A stretch of DNA of 26,137 nt from Thermoproteota archaeon (GCA_003649085.1 QMQV01000011.1:1-26137); one strand, 5' to 3'; positions 16,710 through 24,324 are shown, counted from the first letter of the stretch. The notes: generated from the letters alone by a model not told the origin. Program-made: numbers and translations.

Positions 16710-16717
16710 TTTAAAAA
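16710..16717 (+). promoter_or_regulatory. TATA element for rfcS-rfcL
   Basis: TTTAAAAA sits within the inverted repeat AGCTTT-AA-AAAGCT (16707-16720). Transcription about 26 nt on would start near 16740 and give a leader of about 49 nt ending in the GAGGTGA ribosome site at 16776-16782. An identical TTTAAAAA occurs upstream of the methyltransferase gene at 23788. Confidence 0.5.
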
Positions 16718-16788
16718 GCTTTCTTGTGAGAACACTTTTAGGTTTAGAGATGCATATGTCAATTCAAAGCGTGATGAGGTGAGAAAAC

Positions 16789-17769
16789 GTGTCTGCTGAA
16801 GCTGAGATAATGTGGACTGAGAAGTATAGGCCGAAGACGCTGGATGAAATCGTTAATCAAGAGGATGTGGTTAGAAGGTTGAAGAAGTTCGTTGAGGAAA
16901 AAACCATGCCGCATTGCCTTTTCGCAGGGCCGCCTGGAACAGGTAAGACTACAGCAGCTTTATGTTTAGCACGAGATTTGTTTAAGGAAAATTTTGCTCA
17001 AAATTACCTTGAACTAAACGCTAGTGATGAGAGAGGCATCGATGTTATAAGGACTACTGTCAAGGAGTTTGCTCGTACAATACCTTTAGGTGAAGTACCG
17101 TTTAAGATATTAGTTTTAGATGAAGCAGATAACATGACAGCAGATGCTCAACAAGCTTTGCGAAGAACTATGGAGCGCTATACTCAGACATGTAGATTCA
17201 TACTAGTTTGTAACTATGCAAGCAAGATAATTGAGCCAATACAGTCTAGATGCGCGCTCTTCAGGTTCTCACCATTAAAACCTGAGGATATTGCAGCTAG
17301 GATTAAGTACATAGCTGAAAAAGAAGGCGTTACTGTCACAGACGACGGCATCGACGCTCTGCTATATGTAGGCGGAGGAGATCTTAGAAGAATCATAAAT
17401 CTTCTTCAAGCGGCAGCCGCTCTAGGAGGGGTGGTCGATGGTAAGACTGTCTACAGGATTTCAGGTAGGGTAAGTCCATCCGAGCTTAAGAAAATGCTCG
17501 ACATGGCTTTAAGAGGACAGTTTATTGAAGCTAGGGAGAATTTAAGGCAGCTTATGTTCAACTACGGCTTATCAGGTGTAGATGTCGTTAGGCAAATTCA
17601 TAGGGAGATTTTCGCATTACCCGTACCTGAGGACATTAAACTTCAATTAGCTGACTTGGTTGGCGAAGCCGAGTATAGAATTGTTGAAGGTAGCAATGAC
17701 GAAATTCAGCTTAATAGCTTGCTTGCTAAGATGGCTTTCTTAGGCAAGAAAATTGGCTATGCCAAGTGA
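16789..17769 (+). CDS. rfcS: replication factor C small subunit
   Basis: RfcS is the AAA+ subunit present in several copies in the clamp loader that opens and loads PCNA on DNA. The 326-residue protein begins with WTEKYRPKTLDEIVNQE. It has Walker A GPPGTGKT (47-54), Walker B VLDEAD (109-114) and the SRC arginine-finger motif (153-155). The helical collar domain follows to the C-terminus. No intein is present. The GTG start is fixed by GAGGTGA at 16776-16782, 6 nt upstream; an upstream in-frame ATG at 16774 runs into a stop. rfcL follows 12 nt after the stop, so the two subunits are made from one message. Confidence 0.98.
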   Translation: MSAEAEIMWTEKYRPKTLDEIVNQEDVVRRLKKFVEEKTMPHCLFAGPPGTGKTTAALCLARDLFKENFAQNYLELNASDERGIDVIRTTVKEFARTIPLGEVPFKILVLDEADNMTADAQQALRRTMERYTQTCRFILVCNYASKIIEPIQSRCALFRFSPLKPEDIAARIKYIAEKEGVTVTDDGIDALLYVGGGDLRRIINLLQAAAALGGVVDGKTVYRISGRVSPSELKKMLDMALRGQFIEARENLRQLMFNYGLSGVDVVRQIHREIFALPVPEDIKLQLADLVGEAEYRIVEGSNDEIQLNSLLAKMAFLGKKIGYAK

Positions 17770-17781
17770 GGGAGCGCCTAG

Positions 17782-19005
17782 TTGAGCATGCCTTGGGTTC
17801 AAAAGTATAAGCCTAAGAAGCTTGAGGATATCGTGGGGAACCGCGATGTGGCATTAGCGTTTGGAAGATGGCTTAAAGATAGGCTAGCTGGGAAAAATGT
17901 TAAGCCAGCAGCTCTTTTACACGGCCCTCCCGGAGTTGGTAAAACGCTTTCGGTTGAAATCGCAGCTCAGCAGTTTAACTTAGAGCTTGTTGAGCTAAAT
18001 GCCAGTGATGTTAGAACTAAAGAAGCTATTGAGAGAGTTGCTGGTGGTGCTGCTTTACAAGCCTCGCTCTTCGGATACTCAGGTAAGCTGATATTTTTAG
18101 ATGAGATAGATGGCATAACATCTGAGGATAGGGGAGGAATACCTGCTGTTGTTGAACTTGTAAAGTACTCTAGGTTTCCGGTAGTTATGACAGCAAATGA
18201 CCCGTGGGATCCATCGTTTAAAGAGCTTAGAAATCTCTGTGAGATGTTTAAATATGATAGGATTAGGTCTACTAGCATTGTCGCCTATCTAAGGCAAATC
18301 TGCAGAATGGAGGGTATAATACCCGACGACGAAGCTCTTAAGGTCATCGCTGAACATGCGGAAGGAGATGTCAGAGCTGCGCTAAATGATCTGCAGATGG
18401 TTGCTCAAGGGGCTAAGAAGCTTACTAAGGAAATGGTTATGGGGCTTTACTATAGGACACAGCAACAAAATGCCTTTGAAGTCCTTAGAAGGCTATTTTC
18501 AGCAAAAACAGCTGTTACTGCTAAAATGGCATTAGAAGGTTCGCTTGTGGATTTTGACACATTGATTAAGTGGATTAACGAGAACATACCATATCAGTAT
18601 GAAGATGTTGAAGAGTTGGCAGCTGCTTATGACGCTTTATCAAAGGCGGATGTATACTATGCTAGAGTTAAGCGTAGTCAAAACTGGGATTTATTTAAGT
18701 ATGTCATTGACTTCGCTACCGCAGGCGTCGCATTGGCTAAGAAGAGGCCGTTTAAGTTTGTTAAATATCAGTTTCCAAAGGATATCCTAATGTTGAGTGC
18801 GACGAAGGAGGAAAGGGGGGTTAAAAACGAGATATTGAGCAAGATTAAGGAGAAATGCCATATTTCCAAGAGGAGAGCTATCATAGAGTATTTGCCTTAC
18901 CTTCAGATAATATTCTCTGAGAATCCTGAAATGGGCCATAAGGTTGCTAAGGAGCTTAAGCTTTCCAAGGAAGCTATAGAGTACCTATCTGGGCGCGCTG
19001 CTTAG
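17782..19005 (+). CDS. rfcL: replication factor C large subunit
   Basis: RfcL is the single large AAA+ subunit of the archaeal clamp loader. The 407-residue protein opens with MPWVQKYKPKKLEDIVGN. It has Walker A GPPGVGKT (48-55) and Walker B FLDEID (105-110), then collar and C-terminal helices. The start is TTG at 17782, with GGAG 7 nt before; an ATG two codons later (17788) is the alternative. Unlike many archaeal RfcL proteins, whose tail ends in a QxxLFDF-like PCNA-interacting peptide, this one ends in EYLSGRAA with no such motif or basic tail. The gene runs 21 bases into the convergent MobB-type gene. Confidence 0.96.
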   Translation: MSMPWVQKYKPKKLEDIVGNRDVALAFGRWLKDRLAGKNVKPAALLHGPPGVGKTLSVEIAAQQFNLELVELNASDVRTKEAIERVAGGAALQASLFGYSGKLIFLDEIDGITSEDRGGIPAVVELVKYSRFPVVMTANDPWDPSFKELRNLCEMFKYDRIRSTSIVAYLRQICRMEGIIPDDEALKVIAEHAEGDVRAALNDLQMVAQGAKKLTKEMVMGLYYRTQQQNAFEVLRRLFSAKTAVTAKMALEGSLVDFDTLIKWINENIPYQYEDVEELAAAYDALSKADVYYARVKRSQNWDLFKYVIDFATAGVALAKKRPFKFVKYQFPKDILMLSATKEERGVKNEILSKIKEKCHISKRRAIIEYLPYLQIIFSENPEMGHKVAKELKLSKEAIEYLSGRAA

Positions 19006-19785
19006 CTTTATCTTCAAGTTAATTTCCTGGACTTCCTCAGGTATACCTTTTAGGCTCTTTACGAGTGATGATACGACATCGGCGAAGACTTGCTGTGGAT
19101 ATTGAGAAAGCGGTATTTTCACACCATTTACTTCAAGTTCGGCTTGTCTTAATTGAAGAAGCTTACAGTTCTTAAGCGAAGCTTTGCCTTTGAGAAAACT
19201 CTCAACTAAGTCTTGACATGATTCATAACCACATCTTCTACAATTTGCCTTTGGCATTCTTTCAAGCAACTTCTCTGCTACGATGTTCTTCGCAAAAAGA
19301 GCTATTTCCTCATAATTATTAAAGCTAAAGATAGGGATGCCCACGTATTTCTGCTTAAGCTTAGCTAATAGCTTTTGATCAGCTACTAAAGCTACGATGT
19401 TGTCTAAGCTCTCCACTAACTTCTCGTCTTCTTCGCCTGATATTATGGCTATCTTAGGCAAAGTCGAGTGTTTAAAACCCTCACATATAATTAAGCCCTT
19501 GAAACCTCGTTCAAGCAGCCCTATCGAAATCTCCTCGATACTTGCTTTCCTCCCCCACTCAAACGTAGCTAAGCCTTCATCTGAAACAGCGATTGTAAAG
19601 CGCGCTCCAGCTTCACCATGTATTCTGGTATCTTTGTCCTCTACATCTATGCTGCCGTGTATATGTTTTGCTGATGCCACACAATATCCCATGGATTTAA
19701 GCGCCTTAATCAAAGATGAAGTCAAAGCAGTCTTTCCTGAGAAGCGATGCGCTGCTACGATGCATATAGCTGGTGCTACTTGCAT
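18985..19785 (-). CDS. MobB-type molybdopterin-guanine dinucleotide protein with C-terminal Fe-S domain
   Basis: MobB proteins assist attachment of GMP to molybdopterin to form the guanine dinucleotide cofactor of Mo/W enzymes. The N-terminal P-loop GTPase-like domain has FSGKTAL (15-21), DTRIHGEAGARF (52-63) and ICEGFKH (100-106), all typical of MobB. The second domain (about 178-212) has C182, C185, C190 and C207 in a CxxCG-x3-C pattern, like the four-Cys Fe-S domain (PF04060 type) that binds a 4Fe-4S cluster. The protein is 266 residues. No MobA or molybdoenzyme gene is nearby. It follows the winged-helix gene by 33 nt on the same strand. I am sure of the family, less so of the exact role of the Fe-S domain. 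Confidence 0.85.
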   Translation of the reverse strand: MQVAPAICIVAAHRFSGKTALTSSLIKALKSMGYCVASAKHIHGSIDVEDKDTRIHGEAGARFTIAVSDEGLATFEWGRKASIEEISIGLLERGFKGLIICEGFKHSTLPKIAIISGEEDEKLVESLDNIVALVADQKLLAKLKQKYVGIPIFSFNNYEEIALFAKNIVAEKLLERMPKANCRRCGYESCQDLVESFLKGKASLKNCKLLQLRQAELEVNGVKIPLSQYPQQVFADVVSSLVKSLKGIPEEVQEINLKIKLSSAPR

Positions 19786-19818
19786 AGGCTTAGCTTGTGT
19801 TAGTTAGCTAATAAACGC

Positions 19819-20082
19819 TTATCCGCCGTCGAAGGCCTCGAAAAGAGCTTGTATGGCTTTAGCTTTAGGGTTTTCTAACTTAAAGCGATATATTCTAATT
19901 CTACCAAACTTCTTCTCTTCTACTAAACCAGCGTTTTTCAGCCATTCTAAATGGTTTAAGGTAGTTGAGTGATTTAACGCAGCTCTCCTAGTGATTTCTG
20001 AGATATTAAGCTCGCTCCGTTTTGCTAGCAGCTTTAAGATCTTAACCCTGCCTTTAGATGAAAAGACCTCTTCAACTTCCAC
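19819..20082 (-). CDS. small winged-helix (ArsR-like) DNA-binding protein
   Basis: This 87-residue one-domain winged-helix protein has a recognition-helix region NISEITRRAALNHSTTLNHL, then the wing strands EEKKFGRIRIYRF. It resembles ArsR/MarR-type archaeal regulators and has no cysteine ligand set for metal sensing. The start is probably the GTG at 20082, with GAGGTG spaced 6 nt upstream; a GTG at 20091 is also in frame. It lies 13 nt after the orc1/cdc6 stop, so it is probably co-transcribed with it. This makes autoregulation of the initiator gene a testable idea. Confidence 0.85.
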   Translation of the reverse strand: MEVEEVFSSKGRVKILKLLAKRSELNISEITRRAALNHSTTLNHLEWLKNAGLVEEKKFGRIRIYRFKLENPKAKAIQALFEAFDGG

Positions 20083-20095
20083 GCAAGGCACCTCG

Positions 20096-21277
20096 CTAGA
20101 TCTTTGAAAGCTCCTTTTCTATGGAGTCTGTTGAAAGCTCTATGAGGCCTATTAACGTGGTTTTACCTCGAAAGCCTGGTCCTGAAATCCTTGTCGAAAT
20201 TAACCCTATGCCCTTAAGGTTTTGTATGTACTCCCAAAACTGCGTGTGTTTTCTAGGCTCTTCTCCATACTCTTCGCATAGCGTCTTGTATACGGATTCC
20301 ACATCTCCCATTGTAGCGTAAGCGCTCTTCTTGCTCTTCAACGTCTTAGCTATAGCCAGTAATACGAGCTTCTCATGTTTTGAGAGGTCACGTAAGATAG
20401 CTGTAGAGAAGCCAGGAGAGACATCTGACTGTGCTCTTCGAACATGCTCAGGCAAGACAAACCTAGAGTATTCGTAGTCAGCGTATTTACCAGCTCTCCA
20501 CAGCAATTCGAGAGCATACCTCGCATCTCCTTTCTTACCAGCTATATCTGAGATTAAGAGAAGAGTTTCATCTGGAACTGCTCCTTCCACAAAAGCTTCT
20601 TCAGCTCTCAACTTAACTATGTCATACAGCTGGTCTGGCGTATACTTCTCAAACTTTACGATATTGTGTAAAAGCGTGCTTTGCGTGCTTTCATCGAAAA
20701 GCTGGAAAATAGGCTCACGCGATATTAAAATCAAGCTTATTCTTTGAGGGCGGTTAAGGTATTCATCAGCTAGCCTCGTTAAAAAGTACAAAGGCTCTTC
20801 GCCGCTTACCGTCACTAAGAAGTCTACTTCATCCAACGCGAGCAAGAGATACTTGCCCTCGTCTTCCAAAGCTTTCCATACCACTTGGAAAAGCTCTTGC
20901 GCTGAAAAACCGCGTTCAGGCAGCGACGGTAATATCGTCTGTGCTATCTTCTTCATTATTAAGAAAAGCGTGCGATCTCTATGACAGTTTATGTGTACGT
21001 ACTTAAGCGCTACCCCTCTCTTGCGAGCTGCTTCCTCAATTAAAGCGCCGAACCTCTTAGAAACAGCAGTTTTCCCCACACCGACGCTGCCAATTAGAAT
21101 CGCCTTTTGTGAAACAGCTCCAGGATTTTCTATTATAACCTTGAAGATGCTGGCTAATCGCCTAAGCTGCTCCTCTCGATGTACTAGATTGACTGGCACA
21201 TAGTCTGGAAAGAGCTTGGACTCATCTTTAAACACACTTGGCTTCGTAAGCTCTCTTTCAATAAGCTCATATGACAA
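20096..21277 (-). CDS. orc1/cdc6: Orc1/Cdc6 replication initiator
   Basis: This AAA+ protein recognises archaeal replication origins and helps load MCM. The 393-residue chain begins with the family's PDYVPVNLVHREEQL (24-38). It has Walker A GSVGVGKT (63-70), Walker B LLLALDEVD (144-152) and sensor-2 GDARYALELL (250-259, R253), and a C-terminal winged helix (about 290-393) for DNA binding. The TTG start at 21277 is supported by GGTG about 7 nt upstream. A TATA-like CATAAAAG lies at 21311-21318. I see no origin recognition box beside it, so the origin it serves may be elsewhere. Confidence 0.96.
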   Translation of the reverse strand: MSYELIERELTKPSVFKDESKLFPDYVPVNLVHREEQLRRLASIFKVIIENPGAVSQKAILIGSVGVGKTAVSKRFGALIEEAARKRGVALKYVHINCHRDRTLFLIMKKIAQTILPSLPERGFSAQELFQVVWKALEDEGKYLLLALDEVDFLVTVSGEEPLYFLTRLADEYLNRPQRISLILISREPIFQLFDESTQSTLLHNIVKFEKYTPDQLYDIVKLRAEEAFVEGAVPDETLLLISDIAGKKGDARYALELLWRAGKYADYEYSRFVLPEHVRRAQSDVSPGFSTAILRDLSKHEKLVLLAIAKTLKSKKSAYATMGDVESVYKTLCEEYGEEPRKHTQFWEYIQNLKGIGLISTRISGPGFRGKTTLIGLIELSTDSIEKELSKI

Positions 21278-21310
21278 AGTTTCGCACCGCTACAGACGTC
21301 TTTACCAGAG

Positions 21311-21318
21311 CTTTTATG
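21311..21318 (-). promoter_or_regulatory. TATA element for orc1/cdc6
   Basis: The minus strand reads CATAAAAG preceded by CGAAACT, a purine-rich BRE-like stretch. A start near 21288 would give an 11-nt leader carrying the GGTG ribosome site. This implies that orc1 has its own promoter even though the AIR-synthase-like gene lies upstream on the same strand. Confidence 0.45.
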
Positions 21319-21354
21319 AGTTTCGTTTACTAGAAGATACTCTAAGAGGAGAGA

Positions 21355-22377
21355 TTACCGAAAGTATTCCTTGAAAACTTTCCAAAGCTCTTCTTGCTGA
21401 ACACGAAGCTCCACGGGCTTACCGCCCATCAGGAAAAGCCTTCCAGAGCTTTTTTCAACAACTTCGCCGATAACCGTAGCTTTAACACCAGCTTCTTTAA
21501 GCTTCGAAATAAGCTCCTCAACAAAGCTTTTTTCAACAGTTATTAAGACAGCTCCTGAGCTAACCAATTGATATGGATTAACCTTTAAAGCTTCGCATAC
21601 AGCAAGCGTCACATCAGCTATCGGCACACTACTTAACTCCACTTTAAAGCCCACATTAGAAGCTTCTGAAAGCTCATATAATGCTGTAATCAACCCGCCT
21701 TCGGTTAAATCGTGTATAGCGGAAACGTGTTCAACTTCAATAGCCGTTAAGCAATCTTTAACAACGCTGATTTGCTTAATCATCGACTTAGCTTTAGTAA
21801 CTAGATCCTCCCCAAGCTCCTTAACAAGCACTTGTTCATAATCTGACGCTAGCACAGCTGTGCCCTCAATGCCGACAGTTTTAGTTAACACGATAGCGTC
21901 GCCAGGCTTAGCACCACTTGAAGTAAAGAACTTATTACCCTTAACTAAGCCAGCCATAGAGCCAACAACAATAGGTCTATTCAAGCCAGCACAAACCTCT
22001 GTATGACCACCTACAAGAAAAGCGTTAAGCTCACTTAACGCTGAGCTAATTTGATCAAAGATTTTGGCTAAAAGCTGTTCTTCACAATTTTCAGGCAACA
22101 ATATCGTAGCTAAAAACCACTTAGGAACAGCTCCGCGCGTAGCCACGTCATTCGCATTTATGTGAACAGCTAGCCACCCAATATTCTCAACAGCCCCAGT
22201 TATGGGATCAGACTTCAAAACCAGCAGGCTATCGCCTACCCTCACAACAGCAGCATCCTCACCTAGCCCAGGGCCTAGGAGAATAGAGGGGTCTTCAACT
22301 GGCTTATTGAAAACATACCTCAATAAAATCTCATTCGCTACCTTACCTACTGGCAACAAAGCTTCACACCTTCCCAT
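21355..22377 (-). CDS. AIR synthase / HypE-related ATP-binding protein
   Basis: This 340-residue protein belongs to the PurM/HypE/SelD/ThiL ATP-binding superfamily. Landmarks are GLGEDAAVV (37-45), SDPITG (56-61), HINANDVATRGA (72-83), GGHTE further on and HDLTEGG in the second domain. It looks closest to HypE, the carbamoyl-dehydrating hydrogenase maturation protein. However, true HypE ends in a catalytic Cys (usually PRIC), and this chain ends in KEYFR, so the HypE reaction is unlikely. No other hydrogenase maturation gene is in the window. It starts with ATG 7 nt after the THUMP gene, so the two are probably co-transcribed. Substrate unknown. Confidence 0.85.
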   Translation of the reverse strand: MGRCEALLPVGKVANEILLRYVFNKPVEDPSILLGPGLGEDAAVVRVGDSLLVLKSDPITGAVENIGWLAVHINANDVATRGAVPKWFLATILLPENCEEQLLAKIFDQISSALSELNAFLVGGHTEVCAGLNRPIVVGSMAGLVKGNKFFTSSGAKPGDAIVLTKTVGIEGTAVLASDYEQVLVKELGEDLVTKAKSMIKQISVVKDCLTAIEVEHVSAIHDLTEGGLITALYELSEASNVGFKVELSSVPIADVTLAVCEALKVNPYQLVSSGAVLITVEKSFVEELISKLKEAGVKATVIGEVVEKSSGRLFLMGGKPVELRVQQEELWKVFKEYFR

Positions 22378-22384
22378 AAACTAC

Positions 22385-22963
22385 TCATGAGGACTTTCTT
22401 AACACTTCCTGAGGAAAAACCGTGACGCCAACTAAGTTATCTACAACCTCAACATCAACCAATAGCTCAGGAGACTTCAAGTCTATACATAGTCCAAAAC
22501 TCCTCGATATGTAGCTACCGAGCAAAACCTCAATTTCATGAGCAGACTTAAAGAAAGACCCCCTCTTAGAACACACTACCTTAAAGCTCTTAACGGAGCT
22601 TACATGGGGCTTAACAAGCTCATCTACTAAACGGCATATGTCTTGTAGATCTCTCGCGATGAGAAAACTCTCAAGCGGAATAACCCTCTTAACATAAGCC
22701 ATCTCACAATCCTTAAGGGCTAAAAACATATCCCGTGAAGACAGCTTAGCAGACATTATCAAAACTAAGCCTGGATAACGAGTAATTATACCAACAGCAT
22801 CTGGATCTAAGTGAAAAATACAATCTAGAGCTTCAAGCTTAGCCTTAAACTCCTTCTTATGTTCACACGTAACTAACACAATCCCACGCGCATCTTCAAT
22901 CCCATACAAGCAGGAACAACCCCTCCCACCAAAATGCCTCAAGGCATCAACAACAAGTGACAC
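22385..22963 (-). CDS. THUMP-domain protein, probable tRNA/rRNA modification factor
   Basis: This is a 192-residue protein. Its C-terminal half (about 95-185) reads like a THUMP RNA-binding domain: SFKVVCSKRG (124-133), a helix with EIEVLLGSYI, then DLKSPELLVDVEVVDN and VGVTVFP. THUMP domains bring tRNA-modifying enzymes to the acceptor stem. Stand-alone versions such as Tan1 assist the ac4C acetyltransferase. No catalytic domain is visible in the N-terminal 90 residues, so an adaptor role like Tan1 is plausible. It starts with GTG at 22963 without a clear ribosome site. The AIR-synthase-like gene follows after 7 nt. Confidence 0.75.
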   Translation of the reverse strand: MSLVVDALRHFGGRGCSCLYGIEDARGIVLVTCEHKKEFKAKLEALDCIFHLDPDAVGIITRYPGLVLIMSAKLSSRDMFLALKDCEMAYVKRVIPLESFLIARDLQDICRLVDELVKPHVSSVKSFKVVCSKRGSFFKSAHEIEVLLGSYISRSFGLCIDLKSPELLVDVEVVDNLVGVTVFPQEVLRKSS

Positions 22964-23002
22964 AACTAAATTGAAAACCCTTGCGCACGTGCTTCCATCC
23001 GT

Positions 23003-23010
23003 AGTTTAAG
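23003..23010 (-). promoter_or_regulatory. possible TATA element for the THUMP gene
   Basis: The minus strand reads CTTAAACT in the 49-nt gap after the CAAX-type membrane protein gene. A leader of about 17 nt is predicted. Weak; position only. Confidence 0.25.
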
Positions 23011-23012
23011 GC

Positions 23013-23702
23013 CTACATTAAGCATCCCATTAGTAGGTACGAAACTTGCCTATTGATCAGTGTCCACGCGATCATAGGTCCTATGGAGTTCCCAGTGCGC
23101 TTAAATATCAAACTTAATATGAAGAATATTGTTGTTACCTTAATGGCATTGACAACCCCTCCTTGTGAGAAAACGACATGCGACAACCCAAAGGCCAAAA
23201 CTGTTATAATCAGTCCTGGTGAAAAGACGCTTTTCAAACAATTAAGAGCGCGGTCTGTATTAACGATAAGCCATACGACAAAGAAAACCTCCAAAGGACC
23301 ATAGGCAAAAACGCCTAAAAAAGCATACCAAATGTTGTAGGGGAAACGGAGGTTAAAGCTATGAAACACGCTATTCTCATGTAGAGCTCGCATTAACAAA
23401 ATAGCCGACGCCATCAGCGTTGACGCTGCCAAGCTTTTTGTTAACCCCTCCCTCGTCAAACCATAAATTCTGAAATCGTCCTTACACGCCAAAGATATAA
23501 TAAGTGGAAGTGCCCCAACGCCAATTACCTCAGCATAAGATGCCAGGTAGGGCTCTCTACCAAGCATGTCAATTAATTGTTCAACAGCTAATGAAACCCC
23601 CTTCACACATGCTATAAGCAAAATAGTAGCCAACAAGCCCGCAAACATCCAAATCCACGTGACGAAAACCAATACGCCACGCCTACTACAATAACTCGGC
23701 AT
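23013..23702 (-). CDS. CPBP (CAAX protease/bacteriocin-processing)-like membrane protein
   Basis: This 229-residue polytopic protein has about six to seven spans. The CPBP family of intramembrane glutamyl proteases, which includes Rce1, is recognised by EExxxR, FxxxH and HxxxN motifs. Here GPLEVFFVVWL (about 135-145) fills the first position with one Glu rather than two and lacks the Arg. FGLSHVVF (171-178) gives the FxxxH, and GPMIAWTLIN (about 208-217) gives the final motif with a C-terminal Asn. Catalysis is therefore uncertain: it may be a divergent active form or a membrane adaptor. It is head-to-head with an isoprenylcysteine methyltransferase-like gene. Confidence 0.75.
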   Translation of the reverse strand: MPSYCSRRGVLVFVTWIWMFAGLLATILLIACVKGVSLAVEQLIDMLGREPYLASYAEVIGVGALPLIISLACKDDFRIYGLTREGLTKSLAASTLMASAILLMRALHENSVFHSFNLRFPYNIWYAFLGVFAYGPLEVFFVVWLIVNTDRALNCLKSVFSPGLIITVLAFGLSHVVFSQGGVVNAIKVTTIFFILSLIFKRTGNSIGPMIAWTLINRQVSYLLMGCLM

Positions 23703-23853
23703 ATCAGCCGCCTCAGCTAACTACATGAAGAAAAATGAAGGAGAAATAAACTCGTAACGCCCCCTTACACTTAGCCGCAGCCTAACCTTTAAAAACACGA
23801 CATCAACATTAAACGGTAAAGTTTTTTTAGCTATGCCTTAAAGTCTACAGACA
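23703..23853. promoter_or_regulatory. divergent promoter region between CPBP-like and ICMT-like genes
   Basis: This is a 151-bp intergenic stretch. Rightward, TTTAAAAA at 23788-23795 is identical to the rfcS TATA element and predicts a leader of about 37 nt for the methyltransferase. Leftward, TTTATTTC on the minus strand (about 23742-23749) suits the CPBP-like gene with a leader of about 20 nt. No repeat or RNA gene is seen here. Confidence 0.4.
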
Positions 23854-24324
23854 ATGCTAAATAAATATCTTTTGATGAAGCCCAGCTTAAGAGCCGCTAT
23901 AGAGTGGGCCCTGTTAATAGCAGTAGGTCTCCCATGCTACATGACCAATACCTTAATGTTACCCTTTATCCCCATGTCCACAACATTAGGTACAGCATTG
24001 TTTGCTGCTGGCATGTTAATCCACAGCTTATCGCATAGAGAACATCAACGTGCACACGCCAAAGTTGAGGAGATTAAAAGTCTCGTAACAACAGGCATTT
24101 ATTCCAAAATCAGGCATCCGGGCTATTTAGGAGTAATGCTCGCCTACTTCGGAATCTCCATTTGTTTTAAAAACATACCAGCCTTAGCAATTGCATTTGC
24201 ATTAACGATATTACACGTGTTAACCGCAATTGAGGAGGAGAAGCTCTTACTTCAAAAATTTGGCAAGGAGTACGAGGAATACATGAAGAAAGTTAGGTGG
24301 AGGTTCATCCCAGGAATTTATTAA
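23854..24324 (+). CDS. isoprenylcysteine carboxyl methyltransferase-like membrane protein
   Basis: This 156-residue membrane protein has about four hydrophobic segments. Its C-terminal half carries the ICMT/PEMT signature: LVTTGIYSKIRHPGY (77-91), which binds S-adenosylmethionine, then EEEKLLLQKFGKEYEEYMKKV (127-147, with the paired acidic residues) and RFIPGIY at the end. Eukaryotic ICMT methylates the C-terminal prenylcysteine of processed CAAX proteins. Prokaryotic relatives act on varied lipids or are uncharacterised, so the substrate here is open. The ATG at 23854 is used; a second ATG at 23875 is possible. The neighbouring CAAX-protease-like gene makes a prenyl-protein role worth testing. 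Confidence 0.85.
   Translation: MLNKYLLMKPSLRAAIEWALLIAVGLPCYMTNTLMLPFIPMSTTLGTALFAAGMLIHSLSHREHQRAHAKVEEIKSLVTTGIYSKIRHPGYLGVMLAYFGISICFKNIPALAIAFALTILHVLTAIEEEKLLLQKFGKEYEEYMKKVRWRFIPGIY

Noticed and set aside
16771..16820. C/D-box RNA starting at GTGATGA before rfcS
   Set aside because: The C-box-like string is part of the GAGGTGA ribosome site region, and the CTGA strings lie inside the rfcS coding sequence with no C' box. It is explained by translation signals.
18985..19785. Degenerate Walker A in the MobB-type protein (Ala in place of the first Gly)
   Set aside because: I recall that E. coli MobB also has Ala at this position (AAWSGTGKT), so this is normal for the family and not a sign of inactivation.
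19397..19807. 136-codon open frame on the plus strand
   Set aside because: Antisense to the MobB-type gene, which has clear family motifs. No ribosome site or domain on the plus strand.
21278..21354. Origin of replication next to orc1/cdc6
   Set aside because: I searched by eye for an origin recognition box (TTCCA...TGGAA core with a G-run) in this and the other intergenic gaps and found none. Proximity to orc1 alone is not enough.
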